This document shows, one piece after another, positions 26,614-35,380 of a DNA stretch of 64,000 bases. Each line of letters starts with the position of its first letter. Within the stretch, counting starts at the first letter, position 1. The stretch comes from an uncultured Bacteroides sp. Its GTDB lineage: Bacteria; Bacteroidota; Bacteroidia; Bacteroidales; Bacteroidaceae. The stretch lies in assembly GCA_900553185.1 (NCBI GenBank), contig USCT01000005.1:80462-144461 (forward strand), written 5' to 3'. A model generated the notes under the pieces. The model was not told the DNA's origin. It was given only the letters and a program-made list of their open reading frames with translations, and made no database searches. The translations under genes and the position numbers were made by a program.

Positions 26614-27540
26614 TTATAATTGATGAATACGTGCCAGAAGTGAACCCTGATAAACAATCGGATAAGCCCGGAGTGTAAAAAGCAACCCTCTGACGGGCGC
26701 CTCCACAGACTGAAGAACCTCACCGGTCAAAGGACTGACTATTTCACCGATTTTCTCTCCCTTTTCCACTGTGATGTTATTCTTTATTTCTGTCAGGAAG
26801 ACTCCGGAATAATCCGCATTGATGAAACAGACCTGATCGCCCACAGAGACGGTCGGATCTGGAAACGAAATATTCTCAGGCGCTTCGGACCAGATACCCA
26901 TAGCGTGCATCAGATTCAATATACCATTCACCAACCGGTTTCCATAACCGTGGTTAATCCGCATACCCACTCCCATTTCTACCACCAGAGTAGGAGTATT
27001 CAGGCTATTCAGCGAATGGGCCAATGTGGCCTCCAGTACCGTAGCTGCTTCGTGTACCCAAATGAAATCCACATCCAACAGCCTGGCATAAGGAACCAGT
27101 TTATCCGCCGTCCGTACATTGATGCGTACTTGTGGAATCTCACGTAAAAAAATATTGCTCGAATGAATATCAATCACCATATCCGCTCCCTGCAAATCGT
27201 GTATGAGGGTACAGGCCACCTGCTCCGCCATTGTCCCCTCCGGATTGCCGGGGAAAATACGGTTCATGTCCAGATCGAAACCGGGAATTCCCCGTGTAAT
27301 GGAATCAATGCCCAAGGGATTCAGTGCAGGATAAATCTCCAACGTACCATTCAGTTTATCCAAATTCTGCTGCACAATCTGATTCAGCCGGAAGCAGACA
27401 TACTGGCCTTCCAGTTCATCACCGTGTGTACCGGTTACGACACAAATACGTTTGCTCGAATCTCCGTGACTAATTATATTCTTCTTGATTAACAACCGCT
27501 CGTCCACAGGCAGAGCGGTAGATACCACTGTCTTTATCAT
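26614..27540 (-). CDS. Succinylglutamate desuccinylase/aspartoacylase-like metallo-carboxypeptidase
   Basis: 308 residues. Zinc ligands are intact: THGDE (H39, E42) and DIHSS (H126); VVEMGVG supplies the general-base Glu (E188). A C-terminal beta-barrel follows (about 225-308). AstE/ASPA enzymes split amide bonds between an amino acid and an acyl group or a terminal residue. The ATG overlaps the transglutaminase stop by 4 bases, so translation is coupled. In this operon it could remove what the ATP-grasp enzyme adds; this is inference. Confidence 0.8.
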   Translation of the reverse strand: MIKTVVSTALPVDERLLIKKNIISHGDSSKRICVVTGTHGDELEGQYVCFRLNQIVQQNLDKLNGTLEIYPALNPLGIDSITRGIPGFDLDMNRIFPGNPEGTMAEQVACTLIHDLQGADMVIDIHSSNIFLREIPQVRINVRTADKLVPYARLLDVDFIWVHEAATVLEATLAHSLNSLNTPTLVVEMGVGMRINHGYGNRLVNGILNLMHAMGIWSEAPENISFPDPTVSVGDQVCFINADYSGVFLTEIKNNITVEKGEKIGEIVSPLTGEVLQSVEAPVRGLLFTLRAYPIVYQGSLLARIHQL

Positions 27541-28316
27541 ATTTCTTCTACAATTACTCGGATCTCAGTCTGCTGTGTGGCGTTGCCGGTAAAGACACCA
27601 CGATTGACCCGACAATCCATGGCGTCACGTCCGTGCGCCAACTTGATGTATCCATATTCTATCAACCGGTTGTTTGTAGGGTCTATTCCTTTCCACTCGC
27701 CGTTTACAAGCACTTCCACCCAGGCATGGGTTACTCCTGTGCCCTGCATGAAACCGTTTACATAACGGGCGGGGATGCCACAGGCACGACACAACGCAAT
27801 CAGTATATGCGCATAGTCCTGGCATACACCTTTCCGCTGGCTGAAAGCATCCATAGCCGTAGTATCTACCTGCGTACTTCCCGGTGAATAGCACATATAA
27901 CCATATATCTTTTCGGAAAGAGTCAGGGCACAATCCAGCGGATCATTTTTCGGCAGGTTCACATCGGCCATAAACCCTCTCATGGAATCAGACAATCCGG
28001 TAAGCGGAGATTCCACCCGGAATACATACCCCGGCGTAGATTCAGGAATGCTGTAAGGAGCGAGCTTCGCCTCACCGCTGCTGACAAAAATAAATGAATC
28101 GTGAGCCTCCGAACGGCTCCCGTATTGAAGCGGATTTCCCCAGGCATCGGCTCCATAAATCAGGTAATCAGACGGATGGAGGAACATGTCGCGTTTCACC
28201 ACCTGCTGGCACGCGTTTACGCAAGGCATACACCTCAGACTAAAGAAATGTCCGGTTACAGGAGAACTGAAATGTATGATTGTCTGATAATTATATAGGT
28301 ATTTCTTTACAATCAT
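27537..28316 (-). CDS. Transglutaminase-like cysteine protease with N-terminal beta domain
   Basis: 259 residues. The bacterial transglutaminase N-terminal strand-rich domain (1-130) is followed by the catalytic core with C165 (KGVCQDYAH), H197 (GTGVTHAWV) and D212 (WKGIDPTNN), a complete triad. No signal peptide, so cytoplasmic. Proteins of this exact domain set accompany alpha-E and circularly permuted ATP-grasp proteins in many bacteria (described by Iyer, Aravind and colleagues as peptide-amidoligase gene clusters). Activity may be proteolytic or amide-exchanging. Confidence 0.85.
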   Translation of the reverse strand: MIVKKYLYNYQTIIHFSSPVTGHFFSLRCMPCVNACQQVVKRDMFLHPSDYLIYGADAWGNPLQYGSRSEAHDSFIFVSSGEAKLAPYSIPESTPGYVFRVESPLTGLSDSMRGFMADVNLPKNDPLDCALTLSEKIYGYMCYSPGSTQVDTTAMDAFSQRKGVCQDYAHILIALCRACGIPARYVNGFMQGTGVTHAWVEVLVNGEWKGIDPTNNRLIEYGYIKLAHGRDAMDCRVNRGVFTGNATQQTEIRVIVEEI

Positions 28317-28336
28317 GGTTTCATCACATTATGTTC

Positions 28337-29035
28337 TTACAGCAAAACAAGGTGATTCAGGTATTTAAGTACGGTGGCTTTATACTGCAAGTTGGAACTA
28401 TCATACATATCTTCTTCCAGCAGACCGTCCAGATGTTCCAGAATCATCTGGTCAAAAATACCTTCCTCTGTTTCTGCACAAAGTTTTAAGGATTCGTATA
28501 CTTCCTGTATGCGATAAAAAGGATAGTCGAACCGGATGTGCATATCCATATTTTCTACCAGCTTTCCTATCCGCAGAAAATTACGCACCCGCTCATCGAA
28601 GACCCGTTCGTCCACCGATCCCCAGAAAGCAAGCAGATAATCAGTGATTGGCTGGAGATCCGTAATATTCCCATCTTTTTTCTCGGCCGACTTCCGGATA
28701 TGCGACAAGGAAAGCTCGACATAAGAAAGTGTCTCGCTCATAATTTCCTCACGCAGGACAATGGCGTTGTCATTGGCAGCTATCAGCCCTGAAATCAAGG
28801 AACAGGGATTTTTGTCATCATACATGTACCCCATCCGGAAACTTTCCATATCCGGATAAGGATTGCTGGTATCCAGCTTCTGATAATATTCCTCGTATTC
28901 TTTAGGTTCGCCGTCTATCATCTTGTCGTAATAACGGCGCAAAAGATGAAGGCTGATGTAAACTCTTTCTGTATATCGGCCTAACCAATAAAGACGGTTG
29001 GCTTTAATGGCAGAAATGGCATTGTATGTAATCAT
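28337..29035 (-). CDS. Alpha-E domain protein
   Basis: 232 residues, almost all helical. The opening AIKANRLYWLGRYTERV is the hallmark of the alpha-E family. Alpha-E proteins normally have about 310 residues, so this one is short. They occur only next to permuted ATP-grasp and transglutaminase genes and presumably form a complex with them; no activity is known. 20 bases before the transglutaminase gene and 56 after the ATP-grasp gene. Confidence 0.85.
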   Translation of the reverse strand: MITYNAISAIKANRLYWLGRYTERVYISLHLLRRYYDKMIDGEPKEYEEYYQKLDTSNPYPDMESFRMGYMYDDKNPCSLISGLIAANDNAIVLREEIMSETLSYVELSLSHIRKSAEKKDGNITDLQPITDYLLAFWGSVDERVFDERVRNFLRIGKLVENMDMHIRFDYPFYRIQEVYESLKLCAETEEGIFDQMILEHLDGLLEEDMYDSSNLQYKATVLKYLNHLVLL

Positions 29036-29091
29036 ATAATAGTGCGTTTTTAGTTTTTGTTATCAGTTTTCTACACATCCGGTAGAATTGT

Positions 29092-30408
29092 TTACTTCTC
29101 CATCACCCAGGTATCCTTGAATCCTCCTCCTTGTGAGGAATTCACCACAAACGAGTTGGGGTTGCGCGAAAATCGTGTCAGCCCGCTTTTCCATACCCGG
29201 GTCCGTTTACCGGAAATCACAAAAGCACGCAAGTCGGCTTTTCTTTCCACCCGCTCGTCACCCTCCTGAATTTCCAAATCCTTGAAGTCTATTACCTCTT
29301 GAGCAATCCATCGCCGGGGATCATCTACGACCAACTGTTTCAGCTCCGACAATTTTTCGGGAGAAAGATCCCGTCCGAATACCACTCCGTATCCGCCGGC
29401 CTCGCTGACGTCCTTGATGACAAGTTTGGCGATGTTGTCCAGAATATACTGGTAATCCTCCTTATAATACGGAAGGTAAGTAGGTGCATTCTGAAGAACA
29501 GGCTTTTCGTTCAGGTAATACGTAATCATTTTAGGTACAAAATAATAGATACCTTTGTCGTCGGCCACTCCATTTCCCAAGGCATTGACTACGGCTACAT
29601 TCCCTTTCCGATAGGCCTGCATAAGATGAGGTACTCCCAACAAAGAGTCTGAATTAAAGGCCAACGGATCCAAATACTCATCGCTGACACGACGATAAAT
29701 ACATCCTACCTTCTGTTTCTCCTTGTACAAACCCATGTAGTAGACAATATCGTTTTCTACGATCAAGTCTCCCGGGAAGGCCAATGTGGCTCCCGTTTTC
29801 TCGGCCAGATACGAATGCTCAAAAAAAGCCGAATTATAACGCCCGGGGGTCAATATGACAGAAATCCCCCGTCCGTCATTCACATAATCCATCATTTCTT
29901 TCAGCAAGTTACTATAATCACGGTTATCGGCCACCGCATTTTCCTGAAAGGTCAGTGGAGATACTTTCCGGGTAATGGTACGTGCTATCATCGGATAAGA
30001 AGCCCCGGAAGGAATCCGCAAGTTGTCTTCCAATACAAACCAGCGATCGTCTTTCGCCTGCACCAGATCAATACCCGATATGTGTGTATAAATGTCATAA
30101 ATAGGTGAAATGCCTTCACACTCGGGAGTATACCCCTTTGATGAATAAATGAATTCGGCAGGTATGATACCATCCTTTATGATATTCTTCTCGTGATAGA
30201 TATCGTATAAAAACAAATTCAACGCATCTACACGCTGTATGAGTCCTCTTTCCAGGTAATCCCAATCTTTTTTGGTAATGACCCTCGGTATTGCATCAAA
30301 AGGGAATAACTGCTCTTTAAAGACTCCGTTCTTATATACCCCGAAACGTACTCCAAAACGTTCCATCCATTTATTAACCGCATCCCGGTTTTCAATCATT
30401 TTATCCAT
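29092..30408 (-). CDS. Circularly permuted ATP-grasp amidoligase (CP_ATPgrasp, DUF404/407)
   Basis: 438 residues. Family motifs visible in order: YTPECEGISP, FVLEDNLRIPSG, VNALGNGVADDK, SEAGGYGVVFG and, at the C-terminus, NSSQGGGFKDTWV. ATP-grasp ligases of this group are predicted to form peptide or isopeptide bonds; they have been proposed to make peptide tags or small peptides together with the alpha-E and transglutaminase partners. First gene of the operon; a TATATTTG box lies about 190 bases upstream, so the leader is long. Confidence 0.88.
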   Translation of the reverse strand: MDKMIENRDAVNKWMERFGVRFGVYKNGVFKEQLFPFDAIPRVITKKDWDYLERGLIQRVDALNLFLYDIYHEKNIIKDGIIPAEFIYSSKGYTPECEGISPIYDIYTHISGIDLVQAKDDRWFVLEDNLRIPSGASYPMIARTITRKVSPLTFQENAVADNRDYSNLLKEMMDYVNDGRGISVILTPGRYNSAFFEHSYLAEKTGATLAFPGDLIVENDIVYYMGLYKEKQKVGCIYRRVSDEYLDPLAFNSDSLLGVPHLMQAYRKGNVAVVNALGNGVADDKGIYYFVPKMITYYLNEKPVLQNAPTYLPYYKEDYQYILDNIAKLVIKDVSEAGGYGVVFGRDLSPEKLSELKQLVVDDPRRWIAQEVIDFKDLEIQEGDERVERKADLRAFVISGKRTRVWKSGLTRFSRNPNSFVVNSSQGGGFKDTWVMEK

Positions 30409-30601
30409 AATCTTACTCTTTTTAAATTACGTTATCCAACGTTCCAAACTCAAGCTACGTTTGATGATGCCTATTCAAACGGGCAAATTCTTTTGTTCAT
30501 TTCTTCTTCTAAAAATACATTTTCTTGCTTTCAAATTCATAGTAATACTATCGTTTTATTATAATATCTCATATAACACAAACATTATAAAACCTCATTC
30601 G

Positions 30602-30609
30602 CAAATATA
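30602..30609 (-). promoter_or_regulatory. -7 box of the amidoligase operon
   Basis: TATATTTG on the minus strand, about 195 bases before the ATP-grasp start. The intervening A+T-rich leader (30409-30601) has no frame of note. Confidence 0.5.
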
Positions 30610-30722
30610 TAAATAAAAAGATATTAAAACAACAAAATAACAAGCAAAATGAAACAAACATGTATTTTCAGTATCCTACACCTGTAAACAGCCCTGTGAA
30701 ATGAATACCATCCGAGTGAGAC

Positions 30723-30760
30723 CTAAAAAAAGAGGGTGCATCATTTTGACACACCCTCTT
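30723..30760 (-). terminator. Terminator of the esterase gene
   Basis: AAGAGGGTG/CACCCTCTT stem (30730-30738, 30752-30760), with a run of seven T on the minus strand after the stem. Confidence 0.85.
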
Positions 30761-30811
30761 CAGCCGACAAACGCCGCAATAAAAGATCACTGGAAAGCCG
30801 ACCGTTCAAAA

Positions 30812-32011
30812 TCACTTGAACAGCAACGGTACAAATTCGGTCAGGTAAATCCGCCAGTTCCGCCAGATATGTCCGCCGTCTGTTTCCATGTATGTATATT
30901 TATAACCGTGATCATCCAATATCTTCCGGAAATCCACATTATCCTTGTACAGAAAATCTGTCTTACCGATACCTATCCAATACAGTTTCGGAGCGTTCCT
31001 GAACTGTACAGCCAGTTTGTCTTCCAGATTTTCGTATACATCCGAAGTGACTCCTTTGTTGATCTGTTTGCTGGTAGCAGCAGAGAAAAGGCCTACATAA
31101 CCGAATTTGTCCGGATAATAAGCCGAAATATACAACGAATGGAATCCACCCATTGATAAACCGGCAATGGCCCGGTGATTCTTGTCGGTATAAACCCGAT
31201 AATGCTTCTCGATGTATTTCATGACATCCGGAAAAGCCTTCTCTACGGCTCCATCCATTGTTTTGGAATTCATAAACGCGGGCTTCACCATGCTGTTCGG
31301 TGCCTCACCGGGAGCAGCCTCCTGCCCGCCGTTTCCATTGGGCATGACCACAATCATCGGCTCGGCCTTGCCCTGTGCGATAAGATTGTCCAGAATCTGT
31401 GTGGCACGCCCCAGCTCCGACCATGCGTTCTCATCTCCTCCGGCTCCATGCAGCAAGTAGAGCACGGGATATTTCTTTTTACCGTCTTCATAACCGGCCG
31501 GTGTATATACGGTCATTCTCCGGGCCTTCATTCCCAGTCCGGGACTGCTGTACCATACCTTCGAAACGGTTCCGTGAGGAACTTCCTGCACCATGTAATT
31601 ATCGGCCTTTCCTCCTCCTATCAGAAAAATGTTGCTGATGGTAGCGACATCCCGGTTCTGATAGACATTGTTCGGATCAGGCATTTTCAGGTCGTTCACA
31701 TACAGGGAATAACTGTAAAGCTCACTGGGAAGTACGGCCGACGTATATTCCCATACTCCGTTCTTGCCTTCCTTGAAAGCCGCCCTTGTAGGCACTTCCT
31801 GCAAGCCGAACGGAGTATCCGTCCGGGTAGAAGGCAGGAAATCTCCTTCTATTTCTACCTTCGATGCCTTTGGCGCGTAAATACGGAAAGTCACCGTATG
31901 GTCTTCGTTGATTTGAGGGGAAACAAGATCCGTTCCTCCCCAAAGAGCCTGCTGGGCATAAGCCCCTAAACCAAGCAGGAAAGAACCTACCAATAAAGTC
32001 AATTTTCTCAT
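30812..32011 (-). CDS. CE1-type esterase with N-terminal E-set (CBM48-like) domain
   Basis: 399 residues, signal peptide 1-19 (GAYAQ). An immunoglobulin-like domain (about 35-125: VTFRIYAPKASKVEIEGDF) precedes an alpha/beta-hydrolase of the esterase D/feruloyl-acetyl xylan esterase family: LLHGAGGDENAW oxyanion region, nucleophile in GLSMGG at about 285 and His in GGHIWRNW near the C-terminus. Likely removes acyl groups from plant polysaccharide in the periplasm. Own promoter (32111) and own terminator. Confidence 0.87.
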   Translation of the reverse strand: MRKLTLLVGSFLLGLGAYAQQALWGGTDLVSPQINEDHTVTFRIYAPKASKVEIEGDFLPSTRTDTPFGLQEVPTRAAFKEGKNGVWEYTSAVLPSELYSYSLYVNDLKMPDPNNVYQNRDVATISNIFLIGGGKADNYMVQEVPHGTVSKVWYSSPGLGMKARRMTVYTPAGYEDGKKKYPVLYLLHGAGGDENAWSELGRATQILDNLIAQGKAEPMIVVMPNGNGGQEAAPGEAPNSMVKPAFMNSKTMDGAVEKAFPDVMKYIEKHYRVYTDKNHRAIAGLSMGGFHSLYISAYYPDKFGYVGLFSAATSKQINKGVTSDVYENLEDKLAVQFRNAPKLYWIGIGKTDFLYKDNVDFRKILDDHGYKYTYMETDGGHIWRNWRIYLTEFVPLLFK

Positions 32012-32110
32012 AATGATCTGTTTAATATCTGATTAACAAATAATTAATTCATAATTATTCGGGTGTTATTCCAGGTAAGGCATCCCGGATAACAGTTTCC
32101 ATGAATCGTA

Positions 32111-32118
32111 CAAAAATA
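32111..32118 (-). promoter_or_regulatory. -7 box of the esterase gene
   Basis: TATTTTTG on the minus strand, about 100 bases before the start codon. Confidence 0.5.
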
Positions 32119-32203
32119 CATTTTTCATCAGAAAAGTACCTTCTGTACCTTGTAAAAACTTTGTAAAAAAAACGTCCGGACATTTAAGCCAAAACAAACG
32201 TTC

Positions 32204-32281
32204 GTTCTTCAGAACACACGAGCATGTTTCAGATAAAACATGAGTTCGTTTTCCGTACACGGAAAGAAATGTGTATCTTTG
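32204..32281 (+). promoter_or_regulatory. znuA promoter with three short palindromes
   Basis: The -7 box TATCTTTG is at 32274-32281. Upstream lie inverted repeats GTTCT/AGAAC (32204-32215), CATGTTT/AAACATG (32223-32242) and TTTCCGT/ACGGAAA (32250-32265); the last sits between the -33 and -7 positions, where a repressor would block initiation. A zinc-responsive operator is a reasonable guess. Confidence 0.5.
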
Positions 32282-32311
32282 CCTTCCAACTGACACATAT
32301 TTTATTCATTT

Positions 32312-33184
32312 ATGAAAAAATACATTCTCATAATCATAAGCTGCCTCATCTGGGGAATATCCTGTACTTCTTCCAGGCAGACCGACGAAAAGCCGACCCT
32401 TACCGTATCCATCGAACCGTTGCGCTATTTCACCGAAGCAATAGCGGGCGACCGCTTCAAGGTGGTCAGCATGGTACCCGAAGGGAACAGTCCGGAAACT
32501 TACGACCCTACCCCCCAGCAACTTGTCGCCCAGGCGAAAAGCAAGGCGTTCCTGCGTATCGGGTACATCGGGTTCGAACAGACCTGGCTGAAGAAACTGC
32601 AGGACAACGCGCCGGGACAGCCTTTCTACGACCTCTCAAAAGGAGTTGCCCTCATGGCCGGAGGCTGTTCACACGAAGAAGACAATGCCCACAATCATGC
32701 GCACGAAGGTGTGGAACCGCACATCTGGAACTCGGTGAAAAACGCCAGAATCATCGCCAACAACATCTTCCAGGCCCTGTCTGAAATAGATAATGAGCAG
32801 ACTCCATACTATCAGCACCGGTTGGACAGCCTGCTTCAGGTTATTGACTATACCGGAAAAGAAATGGACACCCTCATGGAAAATGCCGACCGCACTTTCC
32901 TGATTTATCATCCGGCACTGACCTACTTTGCCCGCGATTACGGACTGAACCAGATCAGTATCGAAGCCGATGGCAAGGAGCCCTCTCCCGCCCACCTGAA
33001 AGAACTGATTCAGCTCTGCCGGGAAGAACAGCCCAAAATCATTTTCGTCCAAAAGGAATTCGATACGCGGAATGCGGAAATCATCGCCCGGGAACTGCAG
33101 GTAAATGTCATCCCCATCAATCCGCTCAGCTACCACTGGAACGAGGAGATGATCAACATCGCCAAAGCATTGAGTAACCCTTAA
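32312..33184 (+). CDS. znuA: Zinc ABC transporter substrate-binding lipoprotein ZnuA
   Basis: 290 residues, lipobox at C18 (IWGISC), cluster A-I metal-binding fold. A His/acid-rich loop at 121-137 and H137 (EPHIW), plus YHPALTYFARDYG, are the zinc-capture elements. The usual first ligand His of the SPHTYEP motif is Glu here (SPETYDPTP), which I believe is common in Bacteroidales. Delivers Zn2+ to an inner-membrane ABC importer. znuC follows after 10 bases. Confidence 0.88.
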   Translation: MKKYILIIISCLIWGISCTSSRQTDEKPTLTVSIEPLRYFTEAIAGDRFKVVSMVPEGNSPETYDPTPQQLVAQAKSKAFLRIGYIGFEQTWLKKLQDNAPGQPFYDLSKGVALMAGGCSHEEDNAHNHAHEGVEPHIWNSVKNARIIANNIFQALSEIDNEQTPYYQHRLDSLLQVIDYTGKEMDTLMENADRTFLIYHPALTYFARDYGLNQISIEADGKEPSPAHLKELIQLCREEQPKIIFVQKEFDTRNAEIIARELQVNVIPINPLSYHWNEEMINIAKALSNP

Positions 33185-33194
33185 CCTCCGGCTT

Positions 33195-33971
33195 ATGACA
33201 CACGAACCGCTGATACAACTGACCGGCATTTCGGCCGCCTACGACCGGAAACAGGTACTGACAGATGTAAACCTGACCGTGTACGAAAAAGATTTTCTGG
33301 GAGTCATCGGGCCGAACGGAGGGGGAAAGACTACCCTCATGAAAGTTATCCTCGGCTTGTTGAAACCTGTCCACGGAACCATCCGTTTCTTCCGTCACGG
33401 AAAAGAAGTGCCGGAAGTGAGCATAGGCTATCTGCCTCAATACAATCACATCGACAAGAAATTCCCCATCTCGGTATACGAAGTGGTACTCTCCGGACTG
33501 AACAAACAGAAATCACTGTTCAGCCGGTTCACCGCCGAACAGCACCGGCAGGTAGAAAGAACCATTGCCCGTATGGGACTGGAAGGGCTGGAACAACGGG
33601 CCATCGGCCAGTTGAGCGGCGGACAGCTCCAGCGGGCTCTGCTGGGACGGGCCATCGTATCGTGCCCGCAACTGATTATCCTGGATGAACCCAACACATA
33701 CATCGACAAGCGGTTCGAAGCCAAGCTCTATTCCCTGCTGGAAGACATCAACCGTGAATGCGCCATCGTGCTGGTCAGCCACGACATCGGCACCGTACTC
33801 CAGAATGTAAAGACCATCGCCTGCGTAAACGGTACCCTGGACTATCATCCGGACACAGAAATCCCCGCCGAATGGCTGGAAGAACATTTCGGCTGTCCCA
33901 TTGAGTTGCTAGGACACGGCAACCTGCCGCACCGGGTACTGAAATGCCATAACCATTCCGGAGAACATTAG
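33195..33971 (+). CDS. znuC: Metal ABC transporter ATPase ZnuC
   Basis: 258 residues. Walker A GPNGGGKTT (about 37-45), Q-loop, signature LSGGQ and Walker B LIILDEPN are all present, in the order of the ZnuC/MntB group. It should work with a ZnuB permease, but no permease gene is found: the next gene, 5 bases on, is a histidine kinase on the other strand at the start of an A+T-rich island. Confidence 0.9.
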   Translation: MTHEPLIQLTGISAAYDRKQVLTDVNLTVYEKDFLGVIGPNGGGKTTLMKVILGLLKPVHGTIRFFRHGKEVPEVSIGYLPQYNHIDKKFPISVYEVVLSGLNKQKSLFSRFTAEQHRQVERTIARMGLEGLEQRAIGQLSGGQLQRALLGRAIVSCPQLIILDEPNTYIDKRFEAKLYSLLEDINRECAIVLVSHDIGTVLQNVKTIACVNGTLDYHPDTEIPAEWLEEHFGCPIELLGHGNLPHRVLKCHNHSGEH

Positions 33972-33976
33972 TCTTA

Positions 33977-35281
33977 TCATAGATCCTTGGCAATCAATGG
34001 CAAGTAAATAATAAATTCCGTAAACTCTCCTTCTATGCTGTTGACGAAGATTTTTCCTTTGTGGGCCTCGATAACCTGCTGCACAAAATTTAAACCTAAA
34101 CCAAATCCTGCTGCCTGTCCTTTATTTCTACGACCAGCATAAGCACGTTCATACTTGTTGAATATTTTAAGTTGATCATCTTCATTAATGCCAAGTCCGT
34201 TATCATAGAATTTGATGATACTATATTTACTATTGTCAGAAGAAGATATTCTGATATCAACGCTATCCTTGGAATATTTGATGGAATTATCTATCAGGTT
34301 ACTAAATACTTCTTCTATGTATTCAGCATCGGCATAAATACTTTTGGAATTCAGGTCAAACTCAAAAGTAACGGGTTTTGGAGATTTAACCTTAAATTTT
34401 TCAGACAATTTTAAAAGCAAAGGTTCCAGCATTACCATTTCACAGTTCATCTCCAGCTTATGATTTTCCAACTTCGATATAGTCAAAATCTTGTTAGTCA
34501 ATGTCAATAAATGATCCGCTTCATCTTTGGCTATACTGAAGAATCTTTCTTTCATTTCCGGCTTATTATCAAGTCTTCCACCCTGTAGAAAATTCAAGGC
34601 TGACAGTATTGAACTCAAAGGTGTTTTCATATCATGTACCATTGCGTATGAGAAGTCCTCACGGATTCGGGATATTTTGTTTATTTTGGATAAGATTTTT
34701 AATTGATATACGATACATCCTATAACAAAAAAAACTAAAATGACAGTTGCTATTAAAAGGATATTCATACGTTTAAAAATAGCTATTTGTGAATTTTCAA
34801 GAACAAGTTGTATTCCTTTTGATAAGTTAGCTTTTATAGGAATGGCCTTAGATTCTATTGAAAACAATGAACATCTCAGATTGTATTTATTGTAACTTTC
34901 GAAAATCTCTTTACTCTTAGGATTTATGATTCTAATATAAAAACTATTATTAATGTTTTTCTCTTTTAATAATATATTGGTTATAGAATCTATTCTTTGA
35001 AGTGATAATTTAAATCCTAATTTTGATATTCCTTCATAAAGATAAGTTGATTGTGGAATAGAATCTGTATTTGCGCCACCAATAATTCGTGTTCCTTCTG
35101 GAAGTTGTTTTGCTATAATACTAGTTTCTTTATTTAATGCTTTTTCTATTATATTATTGCACTCAATGAAAATACTATTTTCTATAAGAGTATAGGTATT
35201 GTAAAGCCATATATATTGTAAGGACAATATAGATATAATACCTAAAAGTGTAAGTAAAAGTATGAATTTATTGAATTTCAT
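33977..35281 (-). CDS. Orphan sensor histidine kinase
   Basis: 434 residues from the ATG at 35281 (the frame opens at 35329, but the promoter box at 35289-35296 excludes that start). TM1 about 7-27, a ~145-residue extracytoplasmic sensor, TM2 about 174-193, then the DHp helix with phospho-acceptor H216 (AMVHDMKTPLSS) and an HATPase domain with N-box FSNLIDNSIKYS, DNGLGI and GFGLGL. The type resembles RprX-like kinases, normally paired with an OmpR-family regulator. No regulator gene is adjacent. The gene is far more A+T-rich than its left neighbours. Confidence 0.88.
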   Translation of the reverse strand: MKFNKFILLLTLLGIISILSLQYIWLYNTYTLIENSIFIECNNIIEKALNKETSIIAKQLPEGTRIIGGANTDSIPQSTYLYEGISKLGFKLSLQRIDSITNILLKEKNINNSFYIRIINPKSKEIFESYNKYNLRCSLFSIESKAIPIKANLSKGIQLVLENSQIAIFKRMNILLIATVILVFFVIGCIVYQLKILSKINKISRIREDFSYAMVHDMKTPLSSILSALNFLQGGRLDNKPEMKERFFSIAKDEADHLLTLTNKILTISKLENHKLEMNCEMVMLEPLLLKLSEKFKVKSPKPVTFEFDLNSKSIYADAEYIEEVFSNLIDNSIKYSKDSVDIRISSSDNSKYSIIKFYDNGLGINEDDQLKIFNKYERAYAGRRNKGQAAGFGLGLNFVQQVIEAHKGKIFVNSIEGEFTEFIIYLPLIAKDL

Positions 35282-35288
35282 TTTTGAG

Positions 35289-35296
35289 CAAAAATA
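35289..35296 (-). promoter_or_regulatory. -7 box of the kinase gene, nearly leaderless
   Basis: TATTTTTG on the minus strand ends 8 bases before the ATG, so the mRNA would have almost no leader. The ATAAC repeats at 35301-35329 lie directly upstream. Confidence 0.5.
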
Positions 35297-35300
35297 ATAA

Positions 35301-35357
35301 ATAACATTTAGATAACATAAGAATAACATATAATCATTAGTTCTTTTTTGATATTTG
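35301..35357 (+). promoter_or_regulatory. Operator-promoter A: three ATAACAT repeats at 11-base spacing
   Basis: ATAACAT begins at 35301, 35312 and 35323; the -7-like box GATATTTG starts at 35350, 27 bases after the third repeat. Drives the peptide gene at 35381 and may also control the divergent kinase. Confidence 0.75.
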
Positions 35358-35380
35358 CCTAATCTAATAATAACGATTAT

